DNA from: Epiperipatus broadwayi | Lineage: Eukaryota; Onychophora; Udeonychophora; Euonychophora; Peripatidae | Reading direction: 5' to 3' | DNA length: 64,000 bases | NCBI GenBank assembly: GCA_028023455.1 | Contig: JAQFVV010006200.1 | Location: 5,962,506 to 6,026,505, forward strand | Shown here: piece after piece, positions 21,660 through 34,214 of the stretch | Layout: each line of letters opens with the position of its first letter | How positions within the stretch are numbered: position 1 is the stretch's first letter | The notes under the pieces: generated by a model | What the model saw: only the letters and a program-made list of their open reading frames with translations | Databases searched by the model: none | What the model was told of the DNA's origin: nothing | Translations under genes and position numbers: made by a program

Positions 21660-24000
21660 AATTTATAAATAAAAAAAACTTTTTTTGTTTTCTCTCTATA
21701 GAGGGAAAGTTGTTCACTAATATGCCCACTTTTAAACCATCAATTGAGTGATCTGATAACTGAAGTGTTTAGAAACTGGTCTGCCTTCATTTTTACACAA
21801 ATGTGAAATCTGCTGACTGTTTGCCAATTCACCTCTATAACAATTCAAACACTGGTTATATTCTGTTAAATATCTTAAGTTCACACTTTTACAAGTGACA
21901 TAATTGGAGATGTACTACTTAACATTAATAATATTTCCCTGGAAAATTTTTGTAACACTAATCATTGCATGTAAGGCACCTTTTATCTCCACATGAAAAA
22001 CATTCTTTTTCTGATACAAAATTAGAAATAAAATTTATTTTTAAATTACTATAACATCGTATGACTACCATTTCTTAAGTTTATACAATCTGTTGACACA
22101 TTCGCAACTTGTCACCTAGTGCAAGCCATAGTAATTAGTAGATACTATTGTGTTAACAGATTGTGCGAGCATAAGAAATATGGTGGCCATGTGATGTTAT
22201 TGTGGTTTAATGCCAATCCTAACCAAAGGATACTGTTACTATGGTAATTACAAAACCAAAGACAACAAAATATATAGATACTGTAACTGGGTTCAGGTCT
22301 GTATACTTAGGATTTAAAACATTATTGTTTTCAGCTTGAACTCATAGCTTTTTAGGTAACTAAAAGGTAAAAGATGGCTGTTCAGGTAGGATACTCTAGA
22401 TACAAAGATCTAAATGCTGTTCTTTCAGATCCAAGGCTCCTCACTGATTAAAGACATAAGCTAGAAATGAGACTGGGGATAGTGGATGAATAGTCACTAG
22501 ATAGGAATTTTCTTTCTCTAATCTTCTAGCATCTATCCATTAGTATATATTGCATTAGATGACAATATTATATAAAGAAAGTTGGTACTGTGTTAAAATT
22601 TATTTGGGTAAATCATTATTAAAAATAAGAATTAATGGTGGAACTTCCAATTGGCTACCTTTTTCTTAGAAAAAATTTCCTTTCTATCAGTTTTCAAAGA
22701 TTTTAACAGTATTTTTTGATATTTCACATTTATATATTTATTATATAAAATTTTGGTATTTTGTTGAATAAATTTTTCATCACTGAAAAGTCTTCTAATT
22801 CTTAAAAAATTGATTAAAGGGTGGTTACTATGGAAATGTAGATAGTTATGCCTGTCAATTACCTTGTTATATATATTAGTTATAAAAATTTTATTACTGT
22901 ACATAATTTCAATATCAAGAAAATAGGCTATTGTTTTTAAAAAATTTATTGCAAATTGTACACTTTTATTAAAATTATTGTTGTAGTCAAAGAAAGTATG
23001 ATGTACCTCTCCATTATAGGATCATATCATAAAGATGTCATCCATATATCTAAGCCTAGCATTTCTAAATATAGATGACTCCAATGGAGTCACAAAAGTG
23101 ATGACATAATTTGATGCTATTTTTGATTGAAGACCATCAAACAACTTATAAAGGATCACAGTGGATTGAGGATGTACTCAATATAGTGCCTTGTTTTTGT
23201 AAATAATACATAGAATTAAAAATAAAAGTTATTTCTTAAGATTAAATATATTAATAAGTAATAGTTATAATATAGTATTGATCATATTTCCTATTTTGTA
23301 AAAGAGAATTAATAGCTTTAATTCAATCATAGGGTATATTAGTATGCAATGATGTAATGTCTAGAGTTATTAAAAACATTCATTTGGTAGTTGAGGTTTG
23401 ATGTTTTCTAAAATTGAAAGAAAGTGTGTGGCATCTTTATCGTAAGAACTAAATTATGATGGAATATCATGTATAGGATCATTAACAGATGCTGAAATAT
23501 TTTCGGGAGAACAACCAATTGATCTTCCAGGATAGTTGTTATAGACTTTATGTAAAATTTACTGCGTAGTAATAAAATATTATATATATTCCTGTCAAGA
23601 AGACCTCTTGTTATCATATCTTTTAGGCTGGAAAGTATGCATTTAAATAATTTATTTATAGTGACTTTTCAGATTCATTAAAGTTGTTGTCATTTAAAAA
23701 AATCAAAGGTTTATTAATATAGTCATCATCTTTATTCATAATTACTATCATTCCTCCTTTATCAGACAGTTTTATAATGTCATCTCTTTTTCTAAATTAT
23801 ATAATGCATATTTTTCATTGATGTTGTTTAAAATCTAATTGTTTTAATAATATTCCTATAGATATTATCAATATATGTATCGAGTAAAATATTTCTTTGG
23901 TATACAGATGTCCAATTAGATAGCATTTTATTAATAATGTTGTACGTTGTTTGCAAAAACTTCTTTTGATTTGAGTTATCTAGTAAAATTATCTAAGTCT
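21660..24000 (-). mobile_element. Penelope-like retroelement relic (RT plus GIY-YIG)
   Basis: Minus-strand conceptual reading gives the Penelope-like domain order despite frameshifts. An N-terminal SDKGGMIVIMNKDD lies at about 23735-23767. The reverse transcriptase catalytic motif RYMDDIFMI is at 23025-23051. The post-catalytic FLDIEIMYSNKIF and YLHFHSNHP are in the open frame 22904-22632. After an inserted palindrome come a Cys-rich CFSCGDKRCLTC (21968-22005) and a GIY-YIG-like part with VNLRYLTEYNQC (21850-21886) and PVSKHF (21762-21779). Penelope-like elements use the GIY-YIG nuclease to cut target DNA. Many stops show it is dead. The 5' limit is uncertain and could lie past 24000. Confidence 0.75.
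22030..22605 (+). mobile_element. Old family A copy inserted in the Penelope-like element
   Basis: The body 22041-22594 is a diverged family A element. A small 5' foldback (accatttcttaag ... cataagaaatatggtgg) is followed by ggtttaatgccaatcct, the body and a decayed 3' arm (agcatctatccattagt). Possible direct repeats aaaatttattt lie at 22030-22040 and 22595-22605. It separates the RT from the nuclease part of the host element, so it arrived later. Confidence 0.7.
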
Positions 24001-25207
24001 GATGTATTTTAAATTTATTCCTTTAGTAATATGCCTGTAATATTGGGCAAGAAAATAAGCATTTATTAAGTAATAACATTATGCATCACTAATTATTATA
24101 TTATATAAATTTGATAATATTGTTGTCTTTCTTTTTAATCAAATCGAGATATGTTGATATTGTTATTAGATTTGCAAGGAAACCAAGTCATATATCATGT
24201 AACTTAATTTAATAAGCTTGTACTACGAATGTTATTAGAGTTGTATTCAGATATATAAAATTGAACAATGGCTGGCATGATGTGATCAGTCATATGTCTC
24301 CTGAATAATTCAATACAATATATTAAGTAAATTTAAGAATAGCATCATAACACTGCTTGATATATCTGAAGATGATATAAATGGTTGGACAATACCAATA
24401 CTCAAATCATTAACTGGTTATATCATTCTAAATGTATGTACATTTGACATATATCTTATTTTAAAACCCATATTAACTTGTTAGAAAACTATTCTACATT
24501 TTTAAGTCAATGAATCATTTTTCTATGAAATTTTCTTAGCAGCATCCTGTCTTTAGAATCAATCTATTCCTGTAGTTTTTATCTAGTTTTAGTAAATTGT
24601 GACTACCGAAATCTACAATTTCTTATTTAATTAAATTAAGTCTAATCAAAAAAGAATCTTTAAGAATATGCACTAATGTGATGAATGTTTGTTTTAATGT
24701 AATATTCGATATGTCTTCCAAAAAATTAATCTATGTTGGGATTAGTTTTTATTTTTAGATCCTTAATAATAATATTATTGTCAATAAAGAACATAAAAGT
24801 ATTAATGTGATGCCTATATCTAACCAATTTATAATACAATTTTCTAAGTTTAAGAAATATTGTGCTGTATAAACAAGAAATTGTGTTTTGTTTATTTATT
24901 ATATATACATAAAGGGCTTATTAAATTTTCCTATATGGCTCTAGAATTGAGATGCTAGAACAAGGTTTGACAAACACTGGCAAATTTCCCATGATGTTTT
25001 TTAAATGATTCATTAGTTATAATAATCTATTGCCTATTTACTTCACATGCTGTCATAGTTGAATTCAAATTAGAAAGATATATTTCTCATAAAACTTTCA
25101 ATACTTATATATATATATATATAAAATCAACAAAGATTTTTTTATAATATATAATAAACAAATTTTTACTGACTTTCATGCATTTATCTAGACATATATA
25201 AGCTATC
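24001..25207. other. AT-rich sequence, possible 5' remains of the Penelope-like element
   Basis: No further diagnostic motif was found. A short stretch at 24174-24240 resembles the family B end (caagtcatatatcatgta). Confidence 0.45.
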
Positions 25208-25760
25208 ATGTAACCGGGCAAACATAATGGATGAAATTAATCATAAAATTAAACTTGTTTGGAGTGCTTTTGGTAGAAATAACTTGATATTAAAAGGAAG
25301 TGTGCCCATGTGTTTGAAAAGGAAGGTTTTTAACAAATGGGATTAACCAGTTCTTACTTATGGATGAGACTTGGACACTTAAAAGAAGAGCAATACAGAG
25401 ACTTCAGACCACTCAAAGAAGTATGGAGAAATGCATGTTGGGAGTAACAAGAAGAGATCAAAAACACAATGTATGGGTAAGAGAACAAACAGATGTTACT
25501 GACCTCATTGAAAAAATTAAAAGATTAAAATGGAATTGGGCTGGACATATTGCTAGAAGAAATGGTAATATATGGACAATTGAAATCTTAAACTGGATTC
25601 CAAAAGATTGTAAAAGATCCAGAAAGAGACCACATATGAGATGGATAGATGAAATAAGAAAGTGTGCAAGGGTGATGTGTAGAAGAGAAGCTAAAGATCA
25701 GAGAAGATGGATTGTACCACATCCTGCAGTGGATTGATAATGGTTGATGATGATGATGAT
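25208..25760 (+). mobile_element. RTE-like LINE, C-terminal fragment
   Basis: The plus strand opens with a decayed stretch like the RTE thumb, then a frame at 25360-25737 (125 codons). It reads QRLQTTQRSMEKCMLGV, VTDLIEKIKRLKWNWAGHIA, WTIEILNW and RRWI in the usual RTE C-terminal order. One frame break sits near YGSETWTL (25355). It ends with ggttgatgatgatgatgat, the short-repeat tail of this family. The 39400-39712 copy has the same end. Confidence 0.85.
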
Positions 25761-26329
25761 TGCAAAATGAAAATTACGTTATCTAGTATATTTCTGTTTC
25801 ATCATCTTTAAAAGAGATATATACTTTAAATTTCATTAAAGATGAACATATCTATTACTATTAAACATATTCTCGTGAAATAATTAATTCAACTCCATTC
25901 CTTTATTTTTCACGTGTCCCATCTTAATAACTTTAATAAATTGATTGTAATATGATAATGATAAATACTAAGCAAGGATACTGAAGACATATCACTTACC
26001 TTTTTTACATGTTTTTATTCATGTTATTATCCATCTGTCATAACATTTAAATTTATAAATGTGTTTAAGATAATATACATGGATGAAAAAAAAATAGAGT
26101 TAAATTAATTATTCTATGTAGTTATGTTCTATAATAATAATTACATTAATCTTTAATGAATGTTTAAAATATATGTCAGAGTTAAAACTATGATAATTTC
26201 TAGCCTAATAAATAGTTAATAACAATCATTAAGATACTTATTTGAAAAGATGACATTGTTATTATTTCAGGAAGTTTGGTACCTTTAGATTAATTATAAT
26301 AATTCTATATTGATAAATAAAGAGCAAGA

Positions 26330-26395
26330 GTAGTGAGAACAAGAAGTTGTGACCTGGACCACCTGAAGAATGCTATTTCAGCATGAGAGGTAACT
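26330..26395. repeat. Family D fragment
   Basis: gacctggaccacctgaagaa and tgctatttcagcatgag resemble the family D gatctggaccaactgatgaa segment. Confidence 0.4.
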
Positions 26396-26854
26396 TTTAT
26401 ATTTTTCCAAATGACATTATTCATATGATTAAAGTGCATTTGGTGAAATGAAAACTTATGAGCATACAAATATATAATATAATTGAATATAATATTTATA
26501 TAACATTATATTAAATTTTCATTAAAAAACCAAATAGCTGTTAAACCACTTTTCAAAATCTTTATACTGACTAGATTGCTATGCCAATACAAAATAGTCA
26601 TTTTCAATAGCAGTCTCATATGTATATAAGAAATAATTTGGTGAGGCAGACTCTAAACCTCAAAGTCCACAGATTGTGGTCCAATTGTCATTTCTGGTAC
26701 TTGGATTTCATATAAACTACCAAGCAATAAACCATTTATTATGCAATTTCCATTATAATTTGGGTCTACTAATGCAAATAATCATTTTGCATGGCAATCT
26801 AATAAATATAGAAGTGCGGAAAAGTTTAATAATGTCTAGTTATTAAGTATATAT

Positions 26855-27075
26855 ATATATATATTAATGAAAACAAGTCATATATCACATGACCTATATA
26901 GCTTGCATTACCAATATCCTCTTCTTAATAATTAAGTATGAGATAAATGCTTGGCTTGAGTTAGTATTCTGAATCTAATTAATGTCCTAGCTCTTCATTG
27001 AAGAGAGCCACAGCTTGAAACTGGTCTGGAAATGGAGACAATCCTAGATAAAGATTTCAAATGTTTTCTCTTGTG
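26855..27075. repeat. Family B-like fragment
   Basis: aacaagtcatatatcacatg and cttgcattaccaatat resemble the end seen in the nested element at 35663-35801. The later part (cagcttgaaactggtctgg) resembles the family A 3' half only weakly. Confidence 0.35.
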
Positions 27076-27126
27076 ACATTTATCATAAAAAATAAGCTTG
27101 TTTAGAGCTATAAGCATGCTCTCTTT

Positions 27127-27189
27127 TTTTTATTATCATTATCATTATCATCATCATCATCATCATCATCATCATTATTATTATTATTT
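27127..27189. repeat. (ATT/ATC)n trinucleotide microsatellite
   Basis: Trinucleotide run ttatcattatcatcatcat and similar over about 60 bp. Confidence 0.9.
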
Positions 27190-27710
27190 TATATATGTTA
27201 TTAACTAGAGAGTAAAACAAAAACATTTTCACTAACTGGCATGTGATTAGTCTATGGGAATTGTTCTCTCTTTCACTGTTCTTTCATGGAGATATGTGTA
27301 GAGATATTTGCCATGTTATGAGCTATTTAAGAATGTTCTATATTTTAACAGGTTCAATGAGTAATAAATTCTCATGTAATGCTGAGGATTTACAAAGTAA
27401 GCCTAGAATATTTTTAAAATAGATGGATAGCCAATATTTATTGACAAATGGATTCCTAGTTATTATTTACTGAATGATAAAGGTTCAAAGTCAATTAGCA
27501 TTAGTCAAACGAATGTCCACAGATTGATCATAAAAGAAATGTATGATTCTAAAATCATGTAACCTTGAACATAGGGAGAAAAAAATTGTATATCCATACA
27601 TACAAAATCATGATTTACCTTTACTTTAATTATAACAGTAATTTGGAAAAGTACATGGGGACATTATATCAAGAAAAATAATATCATGGACTGACAGTCA
27701 TAGATTTTAG

Positions 27711-28475
27711 ATGTACAGTTTACCATTAAGCATCACATGATCACATTTCCTATACTAGCACATTAATTGTTGATAAACAGAGCAAAACTCTCCATACAGT
27801 CTTGCCACCTGTGCTAAACAGAATAATCAATGGATGCCAGAAGGCTTGTGCATAAAATCCCTATCCAATGCCTACTCATCCAATATCCCCAGACTAGTTT
27901 CTGGCTTGTGGCCTTCGTCAGTGAGGAGCTTTGGATCTGAGAGCACTGCATTGATTACTCTGTTTAGCACAGGTAGCAATACTGTATGGAGAGTTTTGCT
28001 CTGTTTATCAACAATTAATGTGCTAGTATAGGAAATGTGATCATGTGATGCTTAATGGTTTAACACCAATCCTGCCTAATAGGATAGTGGTGGCTATGGT
28101 TGTAAAAGAGCCAAAGACACCAAAATGTATGGGTGCTGAACTGAGTTCAGACCCATATGACTATATAAGCTATTGAGCTTAGATTGAAAATATTTTTTGT
28201 GTTTTCCAATTTCATTCTCATAGTTTTGTAGTTAAGTAGAGATAAAAGGTGGTTGCTAGAGGGTTGCATTAGATCCTAAGATCTAGATGCAGTGCTCTCA
28301 GATCCAAAGCTCCTCACTGACGAAGGCCACAAGCCAGAAACTAGTCTGGGGATATTGGATGAGTAGGCATTGGATAGGGATTTTATGCACAAGCCTTCTG
28401 GCATCCATTGATTACTCTGTTTAGCACAGGTGGCAATACTGTATGGAGAGTTTTGCTCTGTTTATGTACAGTTTA
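27711..28475 (+). mobile_element. Family A hairpin retroposon with three arms and 12-bp duplication
   Basis: The body 27723-28463 lies between atgtacagttta repeats (27711-27722 and 28464-28475). The first 334 bp (27723-28056) are one near-perfect palindrome, returning to the complement of the element's own 5' end (gtgatcatgtgatgcttaat). The body then continues with ggtttaacaccaatcctgcc and finishes in a second right arm. All three arms carry the private gctaaacag/ctgtttagc variant. The ORF at 27834-28031 only reflects the arm. This is the best-preserved copy for working out the family structure. Confidence 0.9.
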
Positions 28476-28844
28476 TATAGATAAATACCAGTAAATTCTG
28501 AATGGCTCTTCGATAGTAATCACATTTTTTTTTTTAAAAAAAAAAAAAGGTATTTTATTAAAAATAAAAATAACTATATCATAAGTTACTTGGAATATAA
28601 AATGGTGTTTGAGCATCACAATTGAAAACAAGTCATCATATTGATAAAACTCATATATATATATATTACTTTCTTTATCTCAAAATAGTAATTATATCGC
28701 ACTTCGAACGCTCGCTGGTGAAGTTAGACATATTAAAATTAAATATCAGGCTCAGTCTTGAAATCTTCAGTTCATGAATATGTGCTAAATTGTACAGGAC
28801 AGATTATTTTATTTATTTAAATTTTAATATTTTTAAAATTAAGA
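28476..28844. other. AT-rich spacer
   Basis: Contains T/A homopolymers at 28526-28547. Nothing else recognised. Confidence 0.55.
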
Positions 28845-29592
28845 CAAGAGCATCTCTCTACTCTAGTGCCATATACTTTAAACTTGAGTAATTAGTGGTG
28901 ACACCCCCATCACCAAATGCATCCCTAGCTTTTGCATTTATCATTGAGGTTTAGGATTCAAAGTTGGAAGAAATGCAGCTATGACCCAGCAACTAGTTTT
29001 AATTCCATTTTACTTGTCAAGCTAAAAATCTGAAATTAAGTTCAGTCTAAGGTTTTGAATCAAAGTTAATATATTTGGACAGTTATATGAAAGGAAAAAC
29101 TAAAGATTGGTCTGAGTAAGGAAATTTAAATGCTTCTGCTAATCACTAATTACTCAAATTTACAATAGACAACATTAGAGTGTAGAAATGTTAGTGTTTA
29201 TAATATTATGTGACGTGGAACATTTAAGTGCTTTATTATCATTTCAGACTGATAAGATGCCTACAATAAATAAAAACTAAAAATATTAAAATATTTACTT
29301 ACTGAACTGGATTCAAATGTGTACAATTATTAAGCAAATCTGTTTTGGGTTTAAAGCCTTAGGCCGATTTGAATTTCAAGTTTTTGGCTTCATAGACAAA
29401 ATGGATTTAAAGGTGAATGCTGGATGCATAACTGCATTCCTTCCAATTGTGTATCTCAGATCTCATTGATAAAAATCAAAAGCAGAGCAGATTTGAAGAT
29501 GGGAATTTAAATATGTGTAATAATCAATGATTACTCAAGCTTAAGATAGATGGCACTTTAGAATAGAGAGCTATTCTTGTTTTATCATATTG
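28845..29592. mobile_element. Family E palindrome, about 750 bp
   Basis: The left arm (ctctctactctagtgccata, aaacttgagtaattag, gcttttgcatttatcatt) and right arm (aatcaatgattactcaagc, agatggcactttagaatag) are diverged complements of about 350 nt. There is a second near-symmetric repeat near 29110-29180, where a diverged inner copy of the end (aatcactaattactcaaat) occurs. It has the same architecture as family A with different sequence. A one-arm remnant is at 5788-5920. Confidence 0.7.
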
Positions 29593-31156
29593 TATGCACT
29601 GGGAAGTTCAGTAATTTATTATTATTGTTTATATAATTATAAATTTTCAATCAAAATTAATCTTTTCAAGTTTTTTTATATTTTTGAGTTAAAATTTATA
29701 TATATCTAAAAATAAATAAATAATACCATCTAAAATGATTATCAAAATATAAGAAATATGATTAAAAAACCAAACAAAGCCCCCCCCCCTTTAAAAATTT
29801 TTTCAATACTTATTTTATTAACTTAAAATTAATCAATTTGACAGGTTTGATTACCCAGAAATCTTCCTCAGAGCTTCTCCTTATCATTAAGCCTTTCCCC
29901 CATTTATGTATTCATATATCTAAATATTCTTCCTCCTTTGTCCTTATTATCTCAATCTTCAGTATATTTTATCTTCTGCATGAAGTATGTTTGGTTTTTG
30001 AATAATTTTATAAATGTATAAAGGAAGATAAGTTAATAATATACTTTGTGAAGGAAAAAAGATATAAGCCAATGACATTCGATCTTCACAATGAGCAAAT
30101 GTAGTCCAGATTTGAACAGAAATGAACCAAAAAGTGATACAGCAAAAGATTGGTAATTTTGGAAAAATATTTCAAACAGTAAATTTTCAAACCAAAAACT
30201 TAAATAGGGAAAATACGGGTGAGTTCATTTGGTATAAAATTAAAGAATTAGATGTGACAGAACAAATTACAGCATTAGTGAAATAAAAATAGGTAATCAA
30301 CAAAAGAAGTTATCAATAATAATTATAAAATCAAAGGTAAGAAGTAATCAAATATTAATAGTTTGAAACTACATAATCTTGTACAAAAAAAATCTTTCCT
30401 GAGGGCTACAATTTAAACCTGTAGAGTCAAATGATCCAATAATCTTATGTAATTTAATATAGTGGTACAGAGATAAGCTAAAGGACTGATCATTATTTAA
30501 TAACATTCAATGACTAACCATTCAGTTATTTTATTGGATATTCATTAATAAAACAATTTTTCCTTGATAATAACATCAAAAAACATATTGACATAATTTT
30601 AATAATTTTCCATGTTATTCATTTATGAACTCAATTTGCAAAAAAAAAAAAAAAAACTTCACAGCAAAGTGAATCCTTCACTTCTCTATGTTTTCTATTA
30701 ATTTACATTCCTGCATTACATAACTTACTAAAAATAAGGTACCATTTAATTTAATTTTATTTTTGCATTTAGTAGTTTAACAGCATTCACAAGAATAGAC
30801 ACTGGACAGCACTTATCAGTTAGTTAAAAACAATTCAGTTCTATCTTTTATCATGGTTGTATGGTAGAATGTTAACATACTATTTCTTTACTTGGTTCAT
30901 ACTATAATTTGCACATTTATGTGTGTATAGATATAACATTTAGTATAATCATGAATTCACTGACCACATGACTTTCATGCATATATGCATACACTGATAT
31001 ATATTTATGTATAACATTCATACACAAATTTAAAAAATTATATTATGAAAAATAAATACAGTATTATGTAACAGAATTGCGTTTCTAATTTTTTTACATA
31101 TCAATCAGATATTTGATATTTTTGTTTTTTCAAAAAAAAAATTCCAGACATTTCAT
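29593..31156. other. AT-rich spacer
   Basis: Contains a C9 run at 29780-29789 and A-runs. No coding or repeat feature was recognised. Confidence 0.55.
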
Positions 31157-31560
31157 ATGACAGAAAATAGCATTACAAACTCTTAAAAAAAATTTGAATA
31201 CTTAAAGGCTATATAAACAGAATAACAAAGCAAAATAATTTCTTAATTCAATATGTTTTTCCAAATGACAACCAAAAAATTAATTTGATATACACTGATA
31301 AATAATAATATAAATAATTTATAAATGAACTTGATAATATTAATGAATATGAAACTTATGTGATAAAAAATAGTGTTACAAACTCTTAAAAAACTATGTG
31401 AATACTTAAAAACTATTTAAACAGAATAACAAAGCAAAATATTTTCTTAATTCAACATGTTTTTCCAAGTGACTACAAGAAAATTGATTTGATATACACA
31501 GATAAAAAAAATAATATAAATACTTTATAAATGAACTTGATAATATTAATAACTATGAAA
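31157..31560. repeat. Tandem duplication of a 200-bp unit
   Basis: Units 31157-31357 and 31358-31560 are direct repeats, both with ttacaaactcttaaaaaa, acagaataacaaagcaaaat and aatgaacttgataatatt in order. Divergence is modest, so the duplication is not very recent. Confidence 0.85.
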
Positions 31561-31859
31561 CTAATACAACCATCCATCATATGATATTTGTGGTAAGGCC
31601 AATCATCCAATTAAAAATCACCCAGTTAATTTAATTAATGCACATCATTAAATATTACCTATAATAAATAATATTATTTAATTCTCATTTAACTGTTGCT
31701 ATTTGCATGATAAATATCAATTTTTTCATATTTTATTATACCATTAATACAATATTAAGAACATCATGAATTAATTTTCTTTTATTATTTTAATAATAAT
31801 AAAGTTGTGCTAACACACATATAACGTAAAGCTGTATAAATTAACAAATTAATTGTAGT

Positions 31860-32150
31860 CAACAAATTAAAATGGCTAAGCGCTTTGGAGAAAGTGTATT
31901 TCTCATAATCACAGCTGTTATGACTCACTCATTGGAATCATTATATATGTACAATATGCAAACTTTATGCAAATGAGGCAATTAGCCCACCTTTTGGATA
32001 TAGCAAAACATGATTCTTTGCAATTAATGGTGAAGTCTTTCGCTGTGAAGTAAGCTTCCTTTACCTTATGTTTAACATCATGCCTCTCAGTACAAACCAA
32101 TTTTGCAAAGGCGGGTTCAAACTCATGTCCGGATATGATATTGTGCAAAA
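31860..32150 (-). pseudogene. Unidentified ORF of repeat origin beside a family F core
   Basis: An open frame of 76 codons (32148-31918, minus) has mixed composition and two Cys pairs but no domain I recognise. Just downstream, ttctccaaagcgcttagcc (minus) matches the family F core seen at 2380-2460 and 60965-61035. The ORF is therefore more likely part of a transposon remnant than a host gene. No splice signals or start context support it. Confidence 0.3.
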
Positions 32151-33741
32151 ACTGAAATCCATTCTGGGTTAGTATGCAACTAGTAAATTAAAACAATTCC
32201 AAATAATTACTTTTTTTTTTAAAGTTTTAACAAAGGATTCCCAAAATGAGATCTAGTTGCAGTTAGTTTAAGATAACTAGAAAATACAATATGATGACCA
32301 AGCGATAATAATAACACCTGTTAACTCAACTTCTAACAACTTGATAAGATGTACAAAAAAAAAAGCTAAATAATAATGCTTTGTGAAAAATTTTAATTTA
32401 TTTTAAACCCATTCATATTAAAGTTTAATTGATTATCATTTTACATGCAATTAAAAAATTTAATATGAATGGTGTTTCAATCAACTGACTCTATCTAAGC
32501 ATCTTTATTTTGTATTGCAACACACATCCTACTGCACAATTTTCTACATGCCTTGCACCTCATTCCTCTGCAGTCTTTTCCATGCACCTTATAAGAAACC
32601 ATTAAAATATATTGTTTCATTTAAATAAAATAATCAGGACTTTACTGGTAGTAGAAAAGAACAATCTCGCAGTCATTCATGAGACAAAAAATTCCTCAAT
32701 TGAAGGTATTCCTACTCTTTTTAATTTTTTTGTAGTTTCTACTGTTACTTGTGATCTCATTATAATTAAATAAAAATATGATTAAGAAGTATAAGAGGAA
32801 ATAAATAAAGGTGGGAAGAACAGGAAAAGACCATTAACTCATAAAGCTTTTCCACAAATACTGTGCAGTTGATGGATGTTTTGAGAATTAAAAAAAAAAA
32901 CAACAACATCAAAATGGAATCTGTGTATTGATAAAAGTTTGTTAATGAGTAAACTAAGAATGAAAAAACTGAATTGGCAAAAGTCATGGATCTCAATGAG
33001 CTCTTTTTCTGGATAAATTGGGAATAGATATGCGATAAATGTTATCTAGAAAATGAGCATAGAAATAGAATAGACATTAAAAAGCTTATAGACAATGGAA
33101 TGAATTTATTAACATAATAAATATTACTTAAATTATTACACTTTAGGTTTATTTGAAACAAACAATAACAAAAAGTATTAAAAATTAAAATACAGATGAA
33201 AAAAATAGAGAATGACTAATATGAAAAAAGCAAAAAATAGAGCCATATATAATATTTAATATATGGAGAGATTAATGAGCTGAAATACAGAAAGGGCCAA
33301 ACTTGAAACCATAATGAGAATCATTTGAGAACGAAGCTACTTAACAAGATTAAAACTTCGAGAATAAATTCCACAGTGTAATGTCACTATAGCAATCTTT
33401 GCCATTTAAACTTAAATGATTAAAAAAAAAAAGGGATAAGGAAAGAGAATGAGACAAAAATAAGTTACTTAGAGAATACTGGGAAATTAAAAAAATAATT
33501 AATTAAAAACCATATTTAAAGATAGATCTATGATAATAATAAAAAAAAGATAGAAAAATAATTGGCATTATCTTTAAAAAATAATTATTCTTGAAAACTA
33601 ATAGTAGTCATATCCTTAGGGAAGTTGTCTATGTAAATTATTCCTGCAGTATTTGATGATAATAAAATAATTTATGGCATGATTTCTAGCTGACAGTCCA
33701 TTACCCTTTCTTCAATTTTTACACCAAAAATATCTTTTTAC
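32151..33741. other. AT-rich probable intron sequence
   Basis: No recognised element. Contains short A-runs and degenerate purine-rich tracts. Open frames here are short and low complexity. Confidence 0.5.
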
Positions 33742-33847
33742 CTGGCGGTCGATAAATTTCCAGAGTTGGTTTGCTTGATTTAGCAGGCATTCCTACCCGG
33801 CGGGCTAGTCGTACTGCTTCAGAGCGATGCCTAGCATCTTCTTTAGC
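33742..33847 (-). CDS. Candidate protein-coding exon, 106 nt
   Basis: On the minus strand the segment is bounded by the acceptor ttattgtttacag and the donor ccgccag|gtaaaa. It has markedly higher GC than its surroundings. One frame is open throughout, with phase 0 entry and phase 1 exit. It contains KEDARHRSEAVRLARRVG (basic, helical) and then KPTLEIYRPPG. The composition is that of a soluble host protein rather than a transposon. I do not recognise the family. The next exon may be 10615-10656 or, through 12848-12879, another. The preceding ones may be 43170-43277 and 55013-55071. It is the strongest host-gene evidence in the window. Confidence 0.68.
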
Positions 33848-34214
33848 CTGTAAACAATAAAACTCACATAAGAATAATTAAATAATCAATTATATAGTTC
33901 ATACATTACAGGGCTATTTCTTATACAACAATAATGAGAGCATTCAAGTGCCACCTATTAGCTCATCATTTAACTAAAATATAAGATTTTATATAATAAC
34001 CAAATTCTGAAAGGTGAATTAGGTAGAATGAAGCTCGAAGAAATGATTTCATGTGAATCTCCTTCCTCAGTTATGAAAATCCCAGAATCACTAATCATAA
34101 ATTAGAATGAACTTGAATCTTATTTATATGAAGCAATTCAGAATTTGACTATTATACATCTTATATCTTAGTTAAAGAATGAACTAATAGAGGGCACTTA
34201 AATGCAGTTATTTG

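Noticed and set aside
26002-26020. Strong splice donor on the minus strand (aaaaag|gtaagt)
   Set aside because: No open segment with an acceptor lies upstream of it.
27834-28031. 65-codon plus-strand ORF
   Set aside because: It is the arm and turn of a family A hairpin; its start and stop follow the repeat.
31157-31560. CRISPR-like or satellite array
   Set aside because: Only two 200-bp units occur, with no short repeats and spacers; it is a simple tandem duplication.
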